Positions 28,341 to 39,347 are shown, numbered from the stretch's first letter. The stretch is 64,000 nucleotides of DNA from Enterococcus sp. RIT-PI-f (GCF_001297065.1 NZ_LHOX01000018.1:372001-436000), one strand, 5' to 3'. The notes: generated from the sequence alone by a model not told the origin. A program made the numbers and translations.

Positions 28341-29450
28341 ATGATGACGATCAAAGTAATGTCCATATTTGGTACAAGACCAGAAGCCATCAAAATGGCG
28401 CCTTTGGTCAAAGCGTTACAAGCAGATGACCGCTTTGTATCGGTCGTGACCGTGACAGCCCAGCATCGGGAAATGCTGGATCAAGTGTTAAGTGTCTTTG
28501 CGATCGAAGCAGATTATGATTTAGATATAATGAAATTGGGACAAACCTTGACCGGTATTACGACAAAAGTATTGCTGGATCTTGAACCCATTCTACAAAA
28601 CGAGCGGCCGGATATCGTCTTAGTCCACGGGGATACCACGACAGCCTATGCAGCAGCCACAGCGGCTTTTTATCAACAGATCCCTGTTGGACACGTCGAA
28701 GCTGGTTTGCGGACTTGGAACAAACAATCCCCTTATCCAGAAGAAGCCAATCGTCAACTGATCGATGTACTAGCCGATCTGCATTTCGCACCGACGAAAG
28801 AAAGTCAGCTGAACTTGTTGAAAGAAAACCGCGATCCGCAGACGATTTTTGTGACGGGGAATACGGCGATCGATGCGATGAATTATACGATCAAAGACCA
28901 TTATCGCCACCCTGAATTGTCTGGTATCAAAGGGAAACAAATCTTGTTGACCATGCATCGACGTGAAAATTTAGGGCAGCCAATGGCGCAAGTTTTTCGG
29001 GCATTGGCACGAATAGCAGCAGAGTATCCTGAGATCCATGTGGTATTTCCCATGCATAAAAATCCGCAAGTTCGGGAAATTGCCCGCGAGATATTAGGCA
29101 ACATCGACAACGTTGCCTTGATAGAACCCTTGGATGTGATCGACTTTCATAATGTCGCCAATCAGAGCGCATTGATTTTGACTGACTCTGGAGGGGTGCA
29201 AGAAGAAGCGCCTTCTTTGGGGGTGCCGGTGTTGGTTTTGCGTGATACGACAGAACGGCCAGAAGGTGTCGCAGCTGGAACCTTGAAGTTGATTGGCACG
29301 CAAGAAGAGCGTGTATATATAGAAACAAAACGCTTGCTGGATGATCACGCCGCTTATCAAAAAATGGCGCATGCTGAGAACCCATATGGCGATGGACAAA
29401 CCAGTCAGCGGATCGTAGAGATTCTTGCCGAAACCTTTGGCAGTCGTTGA
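28341..29450 (+). CDS. mnaA: UDP-N-acetylglucosamine 2-epimerase (non-hydrolysing)
   Basis: A 369-residue enzyme interconverting UDP-GlcNAc and UDP-ManNAc, which supplies ManNAc for wall teichoic acid linkage units and other wall polymers. MSIFGTRPEAIKMAPL, HVEAGLRTWNKQSPYPEEANRQ, TMHRREN and LTDSGGVQEEAPSLG are all family motifs. Either ATG at 28341 or 28344 may start; GCAGGTG precedes both. It appears as a single gene between guaC and the mgtA leader. Confidence 0.93.
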   Translation: MMTIKVMSIFGTRPEAIKMAPLVKALQADDRFVSVVTVTAQHREMLDQVLSVFAIEADYDLDIMKLGQTLTGITTKVLLDLEPILQNERPDIVLVHGDTTTAYAAATAAFYQQIPVGHVEAGLRTWNKQSPYPEEANRQLIDVLADLHFAPTKESQLNLLKENRDPQTIFVTGNTAIDAMNYTIKDHYRHPELSGIKGKQILLTMHRRENLGQPMAQVFRALARIAAEYPEIHVVFPMHKNPQVREIAREILGNIDNVALIEPLDVIDFHNVANQSALILTDSGGVQEEAPSLGVPVLVLRDTTERPEGVAAGTLKLIGTQEERVYIETKRLLDDHAAYQKMAHAENPYGDGQTSQRIVEILAETFGSR

Positions 29451-29599
29451 CTTATCAAGGTGAAACAACAGTGAAAATAAGCAAATGTTTTTGAAAAGTG
29501 ATGGCTATTCTGAATGTTCTGAATATAAAATAACGTATTTTTTATTTGAAAACAGTTGACCTTCTCCAAATGTTGGCTTATAGTATCAATAGAAAGAAA

Positions 29600-29757
29600 T
29601 AATTGTTAGGTGAGGCTCCTATACGGACACAAGCTGCTGCCGCAAAAGTATCGAGAGATACTTAGTTGGTAGGACAGGTCTAATCGTGAAGGTTAAACCC
29701 AAAGCAGCTGATAGCGATTCGCTATCTACGCCCTATAGTGCTAAAGCTCTACAATGA
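29600..29757 (+). promoter_or_regulatory. M-box (ykoK-type) magnesium riboswitch
   Basis: The conserved M-box core GTTAGGTGAGGCTCCTATA is followed by GCTGCTGCC, CGAGAGATAC, the AAAGCAGCTGATAGC region and the 3' GTGCTAAAGCTCTACAAT. ATTGT (29602-29606) and ACAAT (29751-29755) close the outer helix. Established: the aptamer binds Mg2+ and turns off magnesium transporters. Here it precedes a terminator and a P-type Mg2+ ATPase gene. Confidence 0.93.
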
Positions 29758-29769
29758 TCATGAGTTTTT

Positions 29770-29803
29770 TGCGCATGCTTATTGGGAGCATGCGCATTTT
29801 TTT
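29770..29803 (+). terminator. M-box-controlled terminator
   Basis: TGCGCATGCT / AGCATGCGCA perfect 10-bp stem, 7-base loop TATTGGG, then T7. It lies 12 bases after the aptamer, as expected for Mg2+-dependent termination. Confidence 0.92.
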
Positions 29804-29858
29804 GCATACGCGCGTGATCCAAGAGTGACTTGCTTATCAAACAGAAAGGAAGATTCAT

Positions 29859-29933
29859 ATGGATACACCCAGTCCCCAGATGAACCCAGGTTCATCGCCA
29901 AGAATTACTAGGGGTGGCGCGAGCAACTCCTAA
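29859..29933 (+). CDS. Candidate 24-codon leader peptide of mgtA
   Basis: A short ORF after the riboswitch terminator, starting MDTPSPQMNP, with prolines at residues 4, 6, 10 and 14, and with AAAGGAAG six bases before the ATG. Its stop codon lies at the base of a hairpin that covers the mgtA ribosome site, 18 bp before the mgtA ATG. Known precedent: the MgtL leader peptides of enterobacterial mgtA (acidic, alternating prolines) sense low Mg2+ through ribosome instability or proline decoding. The sequence is unlike MgtL beyond that pattern; expression and role are inferred. Confidence 0.6.
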   Translation: MDTPSPQMNPGSSPRITRGGASNS

Positions 29934-29943
29934 TTATAGGAGG
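29927..29943 (+). promoter_or_regulatory. Hairpin sequestering the mgtA Shine-Dalgarno
   Basis: CTCCTA (29927-29932) pairs with TAGGAG (29937-29942) around ATTA, covering AGGAGG (29938-29943). The leader ORF TAA stop is at 29931-29933, so a ribosome finishing the leader would melt the stem. A second hairpin GATGAAC/GTTCATC (29879-29896) lies inside the ORF, and CACCC (29866-29870) can pair with GGGTG (29912-29916). Confidence 0.6.
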
Positions 29944-29951
29944 AAAAGAGT

Positions 29952-32543
29952 ATGTTGAAAAAATTATCAAAAGACCAAGAATTGAAATTATTAGCAAAAT
30001 TATCAGAACGTGAATTATTGATGGAAATGCGGACTTCCTTCCAAGGATTGTCTGAAAAGGATGCGCAAGAACGACTAGAAGAGTACGGACCAAACAAAGT
30101 CGATGCCCAAAAACCAACACCTGCCTGGTTGATGATTTTGCGCGCATTTAAAGATCCATTTGTGTTGGTGTTGGCTTTGTTGATGGTGATTTCCTTTATG
30201 ACAGGAGATATCGAAGCGGTGATCGTGATGGGTATCATGATCCTGGCAAGTGTGACGATCACATTCGTCCAAGAATACCGCTCGCAAAAAGCTAGTTTAG
30301 CGTTGAAAGAATTGATCGAGAATACTTGTTCTGTGACACGGGCAGGTGTGACCCGAGAAATTCCAATGGATGAAGTGGTTCCGGGTGATATCGTGACACT
30401 CGCAACAGGAGATATGATACCAGCCGATGCTATTTTGATCTGGACCAAGGATTTATTTATCAATCAATCTTCATTGACTGGCGAATCAATGCCCGTTGAA
30501 AAATTTGTCGATGCCGGTATCAAAGAAAGTGATACCAATGTTTCTGCCTTAGACATGCAAGATTTGGTCTTTATGGGTACCGATGTGTTAAGTGGTCAAG
30601 GAAAAGCCATTATTTTAAAGACAGGACAAAGCACCTTTTTTGGGGATATTGCCCGCAATGCCACGACGAAACGCGGAAAGACTGCTTTTGAAGATGGGCT
30701 GACCAAAGTCAGCAAATTGTTGTTGAGAATGGTGATGATCTTATTCCCAATCGTTCTTTTGATCAATGGTTTTACCAAAGGTGATTGGAGTGAAGCATTG
30801 TTCTTCGCAATTGCAGTCGCTGTTGGCTTGACCCCAGAAATGCTGCCTATGATCGTTACCAGTAATTTAGCCAAAGGCGCCATGTCGCTTTCCAAAGAGA
30901 AAGTCATCGTTAAAGAATTGCCTTCGATCCAAAATTTGGGCAGTATGGATGTGTTGTGTACAGACAAAACAGGGACGATCACGGAAGACCGGGTCGTGCT
31001 GGTGCAACATTTAAATCCATTTGGTCAAGAGGATCAGCAGGTACTGGATATGACGTATTTGAATTCCTATTATCAAACTGGCTGGAAAAATTTGATGGAT
31101 ATCGCTGTCTTGAATTACTACGAAGAAGCCAAACTGGCGGAACCATTCCAAGAGGTGACGAAGGTCGATGAAATTCCTTTTGATTTCTCTCGTCGCCGCT
31201 TGACCGTTGTTGTCAATGCAGATGGCCATCAATTGATGGTGACCAAAGGTGCAGCAGAAGAAATGGAACAAGTCTGCAAATATGTTGAGATCGATGGTCA
31301 AATCATGGAATTGACCGAAGATATTCGGGAAAAATTGCGCCAAGTCAATTTGCGATTAAATAAACAAGGAATGCGGGTCTTGACAGTCGCAGTCAAAAGA
31401 GATGCCCATGCGGATGCTGTCTATTCAGTTTCAGACGAGCAAGACATGATCATGATTGGTTTCATGGGCTTCTTAGATCCAGCCAAAGAATCAGCAAAAA
31501 CGGCGATTGCTTCCCTCCATGGCCATGGCATCAATGTCAAAGTCTTGACTGGTGACAATGCCATCGTTGCACAAAAAGTATGTAACGATGTTGGTATCGA
31601 AGCCGGCAGTTACTTGCTTGGTACGGAAATCGATCGCTTGTCTGATGAAGAGTTGGCTGAAAAAGCAGCCACAACCAATTTGTTTGCGAAACTCAATCCA
31701 ATGCAAAAATCCCGCATCATCCAAACAATTCAAGCAGCGGGACACACGGTTGGTTTTATGGGGGATGGGATCAACGATGCACCAGCTTTGCGTACTGCTG
31801 ATGTGGGCATCTCAGTTGATACAGCCGCGGATATTACAAAGGATGCTAGTTCGATCATCCTATTGGAAAAAAGCTTGGACGTTTTAGATAAAGGTGTCAT
31901 TGAAGGCCGTAAAGTCTTTACCAATATGATGAAGTATATCAAGATGACATTGAGTTCAAACTTTGGTAACGTCTTTTCAATTTTGGTAGCCAGTGCCTTC
32001 TTGCCGTTTCTGCCAATGCTGTCAATTCAATTGCTGGTTCAAAATCTGGTGTATGATATGGCGCAATTGACGATTCCTTGGGACAATGTTGATCAAGAAG
32101 AATTAGCGAAACCAGTGAAATGGCAAGTTAGAGGTTTATTGAAGTTTACCGTAGGCATCGGACCAGTCAGCAGTATTTTTGATATCACAACTTTCTTGGT
32201 GATGTGGCATGTTTTCCAAGCCAATACAGTTCAAGAACAAGCCCTATTCCAAGCTGGGTGGTTTATGATCGGGTTGACGACGCAAACATTGGTAGTCCAC
32301 ATGATCAGAACCCGCAAGCTGCCTTTTATCAAAAGTATTGCTTCGCCAGCTGTCTTACTATCTAGTGTGTTGGCGATCGCTGTAGGCTTCGTGATCATCT
32401 TGACGCCTTTGCATACAGTGTTTGATTTCGCAACGTTGCCTGCTTCTTATTGGCCATGGTTTATTGGCATCAACCTTGCTTATTTAGTAACAGTTGAGTT
32501 GGCCAAAAGAATTTATATTCGCGTGACGCAAGAATGGATTTAA
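29952..32543 (+). CDS. mgtA: Magnesium-translocating P-type ATPase
   Basis: An 863-residue P3B ATPase importing Mg2+. In order: cytoplasmic N-terminus, two membrane segments, actuator domain with SSLTGESMPVEK, the PEMLPMIVTSNLAKGA membrane segment, phosphorylation site DKTGT near Asp338, nucleotide domain with VTKGAAEEM, hinge MGDGINDAPALRTADVGIS, and about six C-terminal membrane helices. AGGAGGAAAAGAGT precedes the ATG. The upstream M-box, terminator, leader ORF and hairpin point to tight magnesium control. Single gene, terminated at 32549. Confidence 0.95.
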   Translation: MLKKLSKDQELKLLAKLSERELLMEMRTSFQGLSEKDAQERLEEYGPNKVDAQKPTPAWLMILRAFKDPFVLVLALLMVISFMTGDIEAVIVMGIMILASVTITFVQEYRSQKASLALKELIENTCSVTRAGVTREIPMDEVVPGDIVTLATGDMIPADAILIWTKDLFINQSSLTGESMPVEKFVDAGIKESDTNVSALDMQDLVFMGTDVLSGQGKAIILKTGQSTFFGDIARNATTKRGKTAFEDGLTKVSKLLLRMVMILFPIVLLINGFTKGDWSEALFFAIAVAVGLTPEMLPMIVTSNLAKGAMSLSKEKVIVKELPSIQNLGSMDVLCTDKTGTITEDRVVLVQHLNPFGQEDQQVLDMTYLNSYYQTGWKNLMDIAVLNYYEEAKLAEPFQEVTKVDEIPFDFSRRRLTVVVNADGHQLMVTKGAAEEMEQVCKYVEIDGQIMELTEDIREKLRQVNLRLNKQGMRVLTVAVKRDAHADAVYSVSDEQDMIMIGFMGFLDPAKESAKTAIASLHGHGINVKVLTGDNAIVAQKVCNDVGIEAGSYLLGTEIDRLSDEELAEKAATTNLFAKLNPMQKSRIIQTIQAAGHTVGFMGDGINDAPALRTADVGISVDTAADITKDASSIILLEKSLDVLDKGVIEGRKVFTNMMKYIKMTLSSNFGNVFSILVASAFLPFLPMLSIQLLVQNLVYDMAQLTIPWDNVDQEELAKPVKWQVRGLLKFTVGIGPVSSIFDITTFLVMWHVFQANTVQEQALFQAGWFMIGLTTQTLVVHMIRTRKLPFIKSIASPAVLLSSVLAIAVGFVIILTPLHTVFDFATLPASYWPWFIGINLAYLVTVELAKRIYIRVTQEWI

Positions 32544-32548
32544 ACTAG

Positions 32549-32599
32549 CAGATCGTCGTTTCCTTCAATCAAGAGGGGAGTGGCGATCTGTTTCTTTTT
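32549..32599 (+). terminator. Terminator of mgtA
   Basis: CAGATCGTC...GGCGATCTG outer stem with a 20-odd-base interior, followed by TTTCTTTTT. The remaining 375 bp to pdhA are AT-rich and hold the pdh promoter region; nothing else was seen. Confidence 0.7.
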
Positions 32600-32782
32600 G
32601 TCTTGATTCTGTATTATTTTTTTCTCATATTCAAAAAATCGACTATCACACAAGTCAATTACTTCACAATTACAAATGAGAAATAAGCAAACCTGCTGTT
32701 AGGGTAAACGCTGATTGCTGTACTATTCTTAAACGAAAAAAAGAATTTCCTTAGAAAATTTACAAGAAAGCGATTCCTTAAA

Positions 32783-32824
32783 TGTGATAAATTTCACTAA
32801 TCTTTTCTTAAGAGTTGCTATACT
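32783..32824 (+). promoter_or_regulatory. pdh promoter with Rex-like operator
   Basis: An extended -10, TGCTATACT (TATACT at 32819-32824), without a good -35. TGTGATAAATTTCACT (32783-32798) overlaps the -35 region and fits the Rex pattern TGTGA-N6-TCACA in all but the last base. Rex is an established NADH-sensing repressor in Gram-positives. FNR/CRP-type proteins bind similar palindromes, so the identity is inferred. Untranslated leader about 145 nt. Confidence 0.55.
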
Positions 32825-32955
32825 AGGCATTCTTTTATTAAAAAAAATACCCTTTTCACTTGTCATTTTCCAAGTTAAATGATAATTTATAAGAGTAAAT
32901 GAAATTTCGATAGTACAGATTTAAACCCTGTTACATACGAAAATGACTTTTTTAA

Positions 32956-34086
<1,131 letters not shown>

Positions 34087-34088
34087 TC

Positions 34089-35066
34089 ATGGCACAAAAA
34101 ACAATGATCCAAGCAATTACAGATGCCTTAGCTGTTGAAATGGAAAATGACAAAGAGATTTTAGTCTTTGGTGAAGACGTCGGTAAAAACGGCGGTGTAT
34201 TCCGTGCAACAGAAGGTTTACAAGAAAAATTTGGCGAAGACCGTGTATTTGATACTCCGCTTGCTGAATCTGGTATTGGCGGTTTGGCTTTTGGTTTAGC
34301 ATTAGAAGGCTTCCGTCCAGTTCCTGAAATCCAATTCTTTGGTTTCGTTTTTGAAACATTTGATGAAATCGTTGGACAAATGGCACGTACACGTTACCGT
34401 ATGGGTGGTACACGTAATCTGCCAATCACGATCCGCTCACCATTTGGTGGTGGCGTGCATACACCAGAATTGCACTCAGACAACTTAGAAGGTTTGATTG
34501 CGCAATCTCCTGGTATCCGTGTCGTGATCCCTTCAAATCCATATGATGCGAAAGGACTATTGATTGCAGCAATCCGCAGCAATGACCCAGTTGTCTTTTT
34601 AGAGCACATGAAATTGTACCGTTCATTCCGTGAAGAAGTGCCAGAAGAAGCATACGAAGTGCCTTTGGATAAAGCAGCAGTGACCCGTGAAGGTTCTGAT
34701 GTATCAATCATCACTTACGGTGCTATGGTTCGTGAAGCAATCAAAGCAGCAGATAACTTAGCTAAAGAAAACATCAATGCTGAAATTATCGACTTGCGTA
34801 CAGTGGCGCCACTTGATGTAGAAACAATCATCAAATCAGTAGAAAAAACTGGTCGTGTGGTCGTTGTGCAAGAAGCGCAAAAACAAGCAGGTGTAGCGGC
34901 ACAAGTCGTTTCTGAAATTTCTGAACGTGCGGTTCTATCACTTGAAGCACCAATCGGACGCGTATCTGCACCAGATACTATTTTCCCATTCGGTCAAGCT
35001 GAAAACATTTGGTTGCCAAATGCAAAAGATATCGAAGACAAAGTGAAAGAAATCGTGAACTTTTAA
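34089..35066 (+). CDS. pdhB: Pyruvate dehydrogenase E1 beta subunit
   Basis: A 325-residue transketolase-like partner of PdhA that completes the TPP site and binds E2. [36 protein letters not shown] and [17 protein letters not shown] are conserved. It begins 2 bp after the pdhA stop with GAAGGAGTCG as ribosome site. The length is normal for the family. Confidence 0.96.
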   Translation: MAQKTMIQAITDALAVEMENDKEILVFGEDVGKNGGVFRATEGLQEKFGEDRVFDTPLAESGIGGLAFGLALEGFRPVPEIQFFGFVFETFDEIVGQMARTRYRMGGTRNLPITIRSPFGGGVHTPELHSDNLEGLIAQSPGIRVVIPSNPYDAKGLLIAAIRSNDPVVFLEHMKLYRSFREEVPEEAYEVPLDKAAVTREGSDVSIITYGAMVREAIKAADNLAKENINAEIIDLRTVAPLDVETIIKSVEKTGRVVVVQEAQKQAGVAAQVVSEISERAVLSLEAPIGRVSAPDTIFPFGQAENIWLPNAKDIEDKVKEIVNF

Positions 35067-35090
35067 TAGTTAAGAAGGGAAGAATAGACA

Positions 35091-36749
35091 ATGGCATTTC
35101 AATTTAAATTACCGGATATCGGTGAAGGAATTGCAGAAGGCGAAATCGTCAAATGGTTCGTCAAAGCAGGGGATACCATCAATGAAGATGATACCTTACT
35201 AGAAGTTCAAAATGATAAATCAGTGGAAGAAATTCCATCTCCAGTGACAGGAACTGTCAAAAGTATCGTTGTTCCAGAAGGTACAGTTGCCAATGTAGGT
35301 GATGTACTGGTTGAAATCGATGCACCTGGACACGAAGACAACGAAGGCGATGCAGGCGTGGCTGCTGAATCACAAACACCAGCAAAACCAGCTGCTGAAC
35401 CAACGACAGAAACAACATCTGAAGCTGCTTCAGGTTCATCTGAAGGCTCTGGTGTCTTCCAATTCAAATTACCAGATATCGGTGAAGGGATTGCTGAAGG
35501 CGAAATCGTGAAATGGTTCGTTAAAGCAGGAGATACCATCAACGAAGATGATACGCTATTAGAAGTTCAAAACGACAAATCAGTGGAAGAAATTCCATCT
35601 CCAGTAACCGGTACGGTGAAAACGATCGTAGTTGCAGAAGGTACAGTTGCCAATGTAGGTGATGTATTGGTCGAAATCGATGCACCTGGCCACAATGAAC
35701 CAGCGGCATCATCTAGCACTTCAACAGCTGCAGAAGCACCAAAAGAAAAAGTTGAAACATCTGGATCAGCAAGTGTTGTAGAAGCAGCAGATCCAAACAA
35801 ACGTGTCTTGGCAATGCCTTCAGTACGTCAATTTGCCCGTGAAAAAGATGTAGACATTTCTCAAGTCTCTGCAAGCGGCAAAGGCGGACGTGTCACAAAA
35901 GAAGATATTGAAAACTTCTTATCAGGTGGCGGATCATCTGCGCCAGCAGCTGCTGCAGCGCCAGCGAAAGAAGAAGCGAAAGCACCTGCGGCGGCTGAAA
36001 GCAAACCTGCGGCACCTGCAAAAGCCTTCAAGTCTAATTTAGGTGACTTAGAAGAACGTGTTGCGTTAACACCTACACGTAAAGCAATCGCTAAAGCAAT
36101 GGTCAACAGCAAACATACTGCACCACATGTGACATTGCATGATGAAGTTGAAGTAACCAATCTTTGGGATAACCGTAAGAAGTTCAAAGAAGTTGCTGCT
36201 GCCAACGGCACAAAATTAACTTTCTTACCATATGTTGTGAAAGCTTTGACTGCAACAGTGAAGAAATTCCCTATCTTGAATGCGTCTATTGATGATGCAA
36301 AACAAGAAATTGTGTACAAAAACTACTATAATATCGGTATCGCAACAGATACAGATCATGGATTGTATGTACCAAACGTCAAAGATGCAGACCGTAAAGG
36401 CATGTTCACGATCGCTGACGAAATCAACGAAAAAGCAAAACTTGCCCATGATGGCAAACTTGCTGCTGATGATATGCGTAACGGCACAATCACGATCAGC
36501 AACATTGGTTCTGTAGGCGGCGGCTGGTTCACACCAGTAATCAACTTCCCTGAAGTGGCTATTTTGGGTGTTGGTACGATTGCGCAACAACCAATCGTCA
36601 ATGCTGAAGGTGAAATCGTTGTTGGCCGTGTGATGAAATTATCACTAAGCTTCGACCACCGTATCGTTGATGGTGCGACAGCCCAACAAGCAATGAATAA
36701 TATCAAACGTCTATTAGCTGATCCTGAGCTATTAATGATGGAAGGATGA
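35091..36749 (+). CDS. pdhC: Pyruvate dehydrogenase E2, dihydrolipoamide acetyltransferase with two lipoyl domains
   Basis: A 552-residue core of the complex. Two lipoyl domains (about residues 4-81 and 124-201; lipoylated Lys in [10 protein letters not shown] of each) are separated by an Ala/Pro/Thr-rich linker. Then come a peripheral subunit-binding domain (about 240-280, [14 protein letters not shown]), a second Ala/Pro linker and the acetyltransferase domain with [13 protein letters not shown] near the end. The two lipoyl domains differ at only two of 78 residues. AAGAAGGGAAG lies before the ATG. Confidence 0.96.
   Translation: MAFQFKLPDIGEGIAEGEIVKWFVKAGDTINEDDTLLEVQNDKSVEEIPSPVTGTVKSIVVPEGTVANVGDVLVEIDAPGHEDNEGDAGVAAESQTPAKPAAEPTTETTSEAASGSSEGSGVFQFKLPDIGEGIAEGEIVKWFVKAGDTINEDDTLLEVQNDKSVEEIPSPVTGTVKTIVVAEGTVANVGDVLVEIDAPGHNEPAASSSTSTAAEAPKEKVETSGSASVVEAADPNKRVLAMPSVRQFAREKDVDISQVSASGKGGRVTKEDIENFLSGGGSSAPAAAAAPAKEEAKAPAAAESKPAAPAKAFKSNLGDLEERVALTPTRKAIAKAMVNSKHTAPHVTLHDEVEVTNLWDNRKKFKEVAAANGTKLTFLPYVVKALTATVKKFPILNASIDDAKQEIVYKNYYNIGIATDTDHGLYVPNVKDADRKGMFTIADEINEKAKLAHDGKLAADDMRNGTITISNIGSVGGGWFTPVINFPEVAILGVGTIAQQPIVNAEGEIVVGRVMKLSLSFDHRIVDGATAQQAMNNIKRLLADPELLMMEG
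35100..35693 (+). repeat. Tandem lipoyl-domain duplication within pdhC
   Basis: Units at 35100-35333 and 35460-35693, each 234 bp. At protein level only S/T and P/A differ. At DNA level many third positions differ, but some tracts are identical, for example around TCAGTGGAAGAAATTCC and GAAGGTACAGTTGCCAATG. This suggests an old duplication kept uniform by selection or partial gene conversion. Confidence 0.9.
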
Positions 36750-36756
36750 TTTACAA

Positions 36757-38163
36757 ATGGTAGTAGGAGATTTTGCTGTTGAATTAGATACAGTTGTAAT
36801 CGGTGCGGGACCTGGCGGCTATGTAGCTGCCATCCGCGCTGCTGAAATGGGCCAAAAAGTGGCAATCATTGAAAGAGAATATATTGGCGGCGTTTGTTTG
36901 AATGTCGGTTGTATTCCTTCAAAAGCGTTGATCGCTGCTGGTCATCATTACCAAGAATCGTTAGATTCAACCATGTTTGGTGTAAACACTGAGAATGTCA
37001 CTTTAGATTTCACCAAAACACAAGAATGGAAAGACAACAAAGTTGTGAAAACATTGACGACCGGCGTTGGTTTTCTATTGAAAAAACACAAAGTTGAAAG
37101 CATTGAAGGAGAAGCATTCTTCGTTGATGACCATACATTACGTGTCATCCATCCTGATTCAGCTCAAACGTATTCTTTCAACAATGCAATCATCGCGACT
37201 GGTTCTCGTCCAATCGAAATCAAAGGCTTTAAATTTGGCGGCCGTGTGATCGATTCGACTGGCGGACTGGCATTAAAAGAAGTACCGAAGAAATTAGTGG
37301 TCATCGGTGGCGGTGTGATCGGTTCTGAACTAGGTGCCGCTTATGCGAACTTAGGTGCTGAAGTAACGATCCTTGAAGGTTCTCCTCAAATTTTACCTAC
37401 GTATGAAAAAGACATGGTAAAATTAGTTGAAGAAGACTTTGCCAAAAAAGGCGTGACAGTTGTAACGAATGCAATGGCGAAAGAAGCTGTTGACAATGGT
37501 GACAGTGTCACTGTTAAATATGCTGTTGATGGCAAAGAAGAAGAAGTGACTGCAGATTATGTGATGGTGACTGTTGGTCGTCGTCCAAATACGGATGACA
37601 TGGGCTTAGAACAAGCTGGTGTTGAAGTAGGCGAACGCGGATTGATCAATGTTGACAAACAAGGTCGCACAAATGTAGCAAATATTTATGCAATCGGCGA
37701 TATCGTTCCTGGTGCAGCGCTTGCCCATAAAGCAAGCTACGAAGCAAAAATTGCTGCTGAAGCAATTTCTGGCAAAAAAGTAGCTGTTGATTATAAAGCA
37801 ATGCCTGCCGTTGCCTTTACAGATCCAGAATTGGCTTCTGTCGGCATGACGATCAAAGATGCAAAAGATGCTGGAATCGAAGCAAAAGCCTTCAAATTCC
37901 CATTCTCTGGAAATGGTCGTGCCTTATCATTAGGCAAAACAGAAGGATTTATCCGTCTTGTAACGACTGTTGAAGACAATGTGATCATCGGCGCACAAAT
38001 CGCTGGCTTAGGCGCAAGCGACATGGTATCAGAATTGGCACTTGCCATTGAATCTGGTATGAACGCAGAAGATATCGCATTAACGATCCATCCACATCCA
38101 TCATTGGGTGAAATCACGATGGACGCAGCAGAATTGGCATTAGGTATGCCAATCCATATCTAA
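36757..38163 (+). CDS. pdhD: Dihydrolipoyl dehydrogenase (E3)
   Basis: A 468-residue FAD flavoprotein reoxidising dihydrolipoamide with NAD+. FAD site [20 protein letters not shown], redox disulfide [18 protein letters not shown] site [20 protein letters not shown], and the C-terminal His-Glu dyad in HPHPSLGE are all intact. It follows pdhC by 7 bp; GAAGGATG within the pdhC end is the ribosome site, at a slightly long distance. Last gene of the operon. Confidence 0.96.
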   Translation: MVVGDFAVELDTVVIGAGPGGYVAAIRAAEMGQKVAIIEREYIGGVCLNVGCIPSKALIAAGHHYQESLDSTMFGVNTENVTLDFTKTQEWKDNKVVKTLTTGVGFLLKKHKVESIEGEAFFVDDHTLRVIHPDSAQTYSFNNAIIATGSRPIEIKGFKFGGRVIDSTGGLALKEVPKKLVVIGGGVIGSELGAAYANLGAEVTILEGSPQILPTYEKDMVKLVEEDFAKKGVTVVTNAMAKEAVDNGDSVTVKYAVDGKEEEVTADYVMVTVGRRPNTDDMGLEQAGVEVGERGLINVDKQGRTNVANIYAIGDIVPGAALAHKASYEAKIAAEAISGKKVAVDYKAMPAVAFTDPELASVGMTIKDAKDAGIEAKAFKFPFSGNGRALSLGKTEGFIRLVTTVEDNVIIGAQIAGLGASDMVSELALAIESGMNAEDIALTIHPHPSLGEITMDAAELALGMPIHI

Positions 38164-38172
38164 TCGCGTTCG

Positions 38173-38204
38173 ACCCGTTGACTGAAAAGTCAGCGGGTTT
38201 TTTT
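38173..38204 (+). terminator. Terminator of pdhABCD
   Basis: ACCCGTTGACT / AGTCAGCGGGT (one wobble), GAAA tetraloop, T7. Confidence 0.92.
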
Positions 38205-38212
38205 GTATTTTA

Positions 38213-38243
38213 AAACGGTGCTGCCCACAAGAGCAGCACCGTT
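38213..38243 (-). terminator. Terminator of the PTS EIIC-like gene
   Basis: AAACGGTGCTGC / GCAGCACCGTTT perfect 12-bp stem. On the minus strand it is followed by TTAAAATAC, a poor U-tract, but position fits the end of the 38280 gene. Confidence 0.75.
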
Positions 38244-38279
38244 TAGATGATCTTAAACAGGTTGATTGAATTGCTGAAC

Positions 38280-39347
38280 CTATTGCAATTCGATCGTCAA
38301 GCTGCCTTTGTTTGCTTTTCCTAATGCCAACATACCGCGGTAAAAGACATAAGTTAATGTCCCAGACAGCAAGACACCAATCAGACAATAGACAATGAAG
38401 CCAGAACGATCTGTTGCAAATAAATTCAGAGGCGCAATCAGTGAGTTCAATCCTAAACCTGCCAATTCATAGTTGGTAGAAAAATGAAAGACGGTCGTAG
38501 CTAGCGGGGCACAGATTGCTGCCGATAGGAAAGGCGGGATCACCATTTGTGGATTTTTGGTCAAATTGGCAAATTGGACCTTCGGTGTGATCAATCCTTG
38601 TGCAATATTGGCCCCTAAATTGTTTTCTTGAAACGACATAACCGTAAAGCCGACAAATTGTGCAGTACAGCCAATCAACGCTGCGGCGGAGGACACTGGA
38701 TCCAATTGTAAGGCAATCGCCAACGCTACAGAGGAAGCAGGGGTCATGAGCAAGGTGCTCCAGGCCACAGCAATCACGATCGAGCCGATGATAGGGGAAA
38801 TCGTGATCGATTGTGCCATAAAGCCGCTAATGGCCAATAGCATCGGTGTTGTGACATACGCAAAGCCGACACCTGCTAATCCGCCAAAAAACAAACTGCC
38901 CAGAGGGACCAGAATCATATCCAATGGCGTTTTGCCTGTCAGCCATTTACCGATCAACGCAGCCACAAGTCCGGCCATTACCGCACTGATCGGTTGACCA
39001 CCAGTCAATACGACAGCACCGATGCCTTGTGAAGCGCTGATCCCAGTCATGGTGGTTGCTTCAACTGCGGCTTGGGTAAAATACAGGCCATCAGAGGCAA
39101 TGGCAGCAGCGATCATAGAAGTGAATATCACTAATGTATTTGTTTTTAATTGATAAGCGATCCCTGCACCAAAAGCGGGAGCTAAGAGTAATTTTGAGAT
39201 CGTTCCTATCGTACCGATCGTAGCAAGCCCAGTTAATTGACCAATCGTTTCTAATAATAGACCAACCCCTAATGCAACCAGTACGGCATTCGAAACACCT
39301 AAAGATACTTTGTAGACATATTCTTTCACTGAAATCTTTTCTTCCAT
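38280..39347 (-). CDS. PTS EIIC-like membrane protein (PTS_EIIC_2, PfoR-related)
   Basis: About 355 residues, with about ten hydrophobic segments and many Gly/Ala, matching the PTS_EIIC_2 family that includes Clostridium PfoR. No IIA or IIB domain is attached or adjacent, so its sugar and its role as transporter or regulator are open. VLTGGQPISAVMAGLVAALIGKW and NLGANIAQGLITPKVQF are the most distinctive stretches. ATG 39347 (MEEKISVKEYV) is preferred to a TTG three codons upstream by distance from AAAGGAAG. Confidence 0.75.
   Translation of the reverse strand: MEEKISVKEYVYKVSLGVSNAVLVALGVGLLLETIGQLTGLATIGTIGTISKLLLAPAFGAGIAYQLKTNTLVIFTSMIAAAIASDGLYFTQAAVEATTMTGISASQGIGAVVLTGGQPISAVMAGLVAALIGKWLTGKTPLDMILVPLGSLFFGGLAGVGFAYVTTPMLLAISGFMAQSITISPIIGSIVIAVAWSTLLMTPASSVALAIALQLDPVSSAAALIGCTAQFVGFTVMSFQENNLGANIAQGLITPKVQFANLTKNPQMVIPPFLSAAICAPLATTVFHFSTNYELAGLGLNSLIAPLNLFATDRSGFIVYCLIGVLLSGTLTYVFYRGMLALGKANKGSLTIELQ

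Noticed and set aside
29600-29760. yybP-ykoY manganese riboswitch upstream of the P-type ATPase
   Set aside because: The GTTAGGTGAGGCTCC core and 3' GTGCTAAAGCTCTAC are M-box signatures; the ATPase is MgtA-type.
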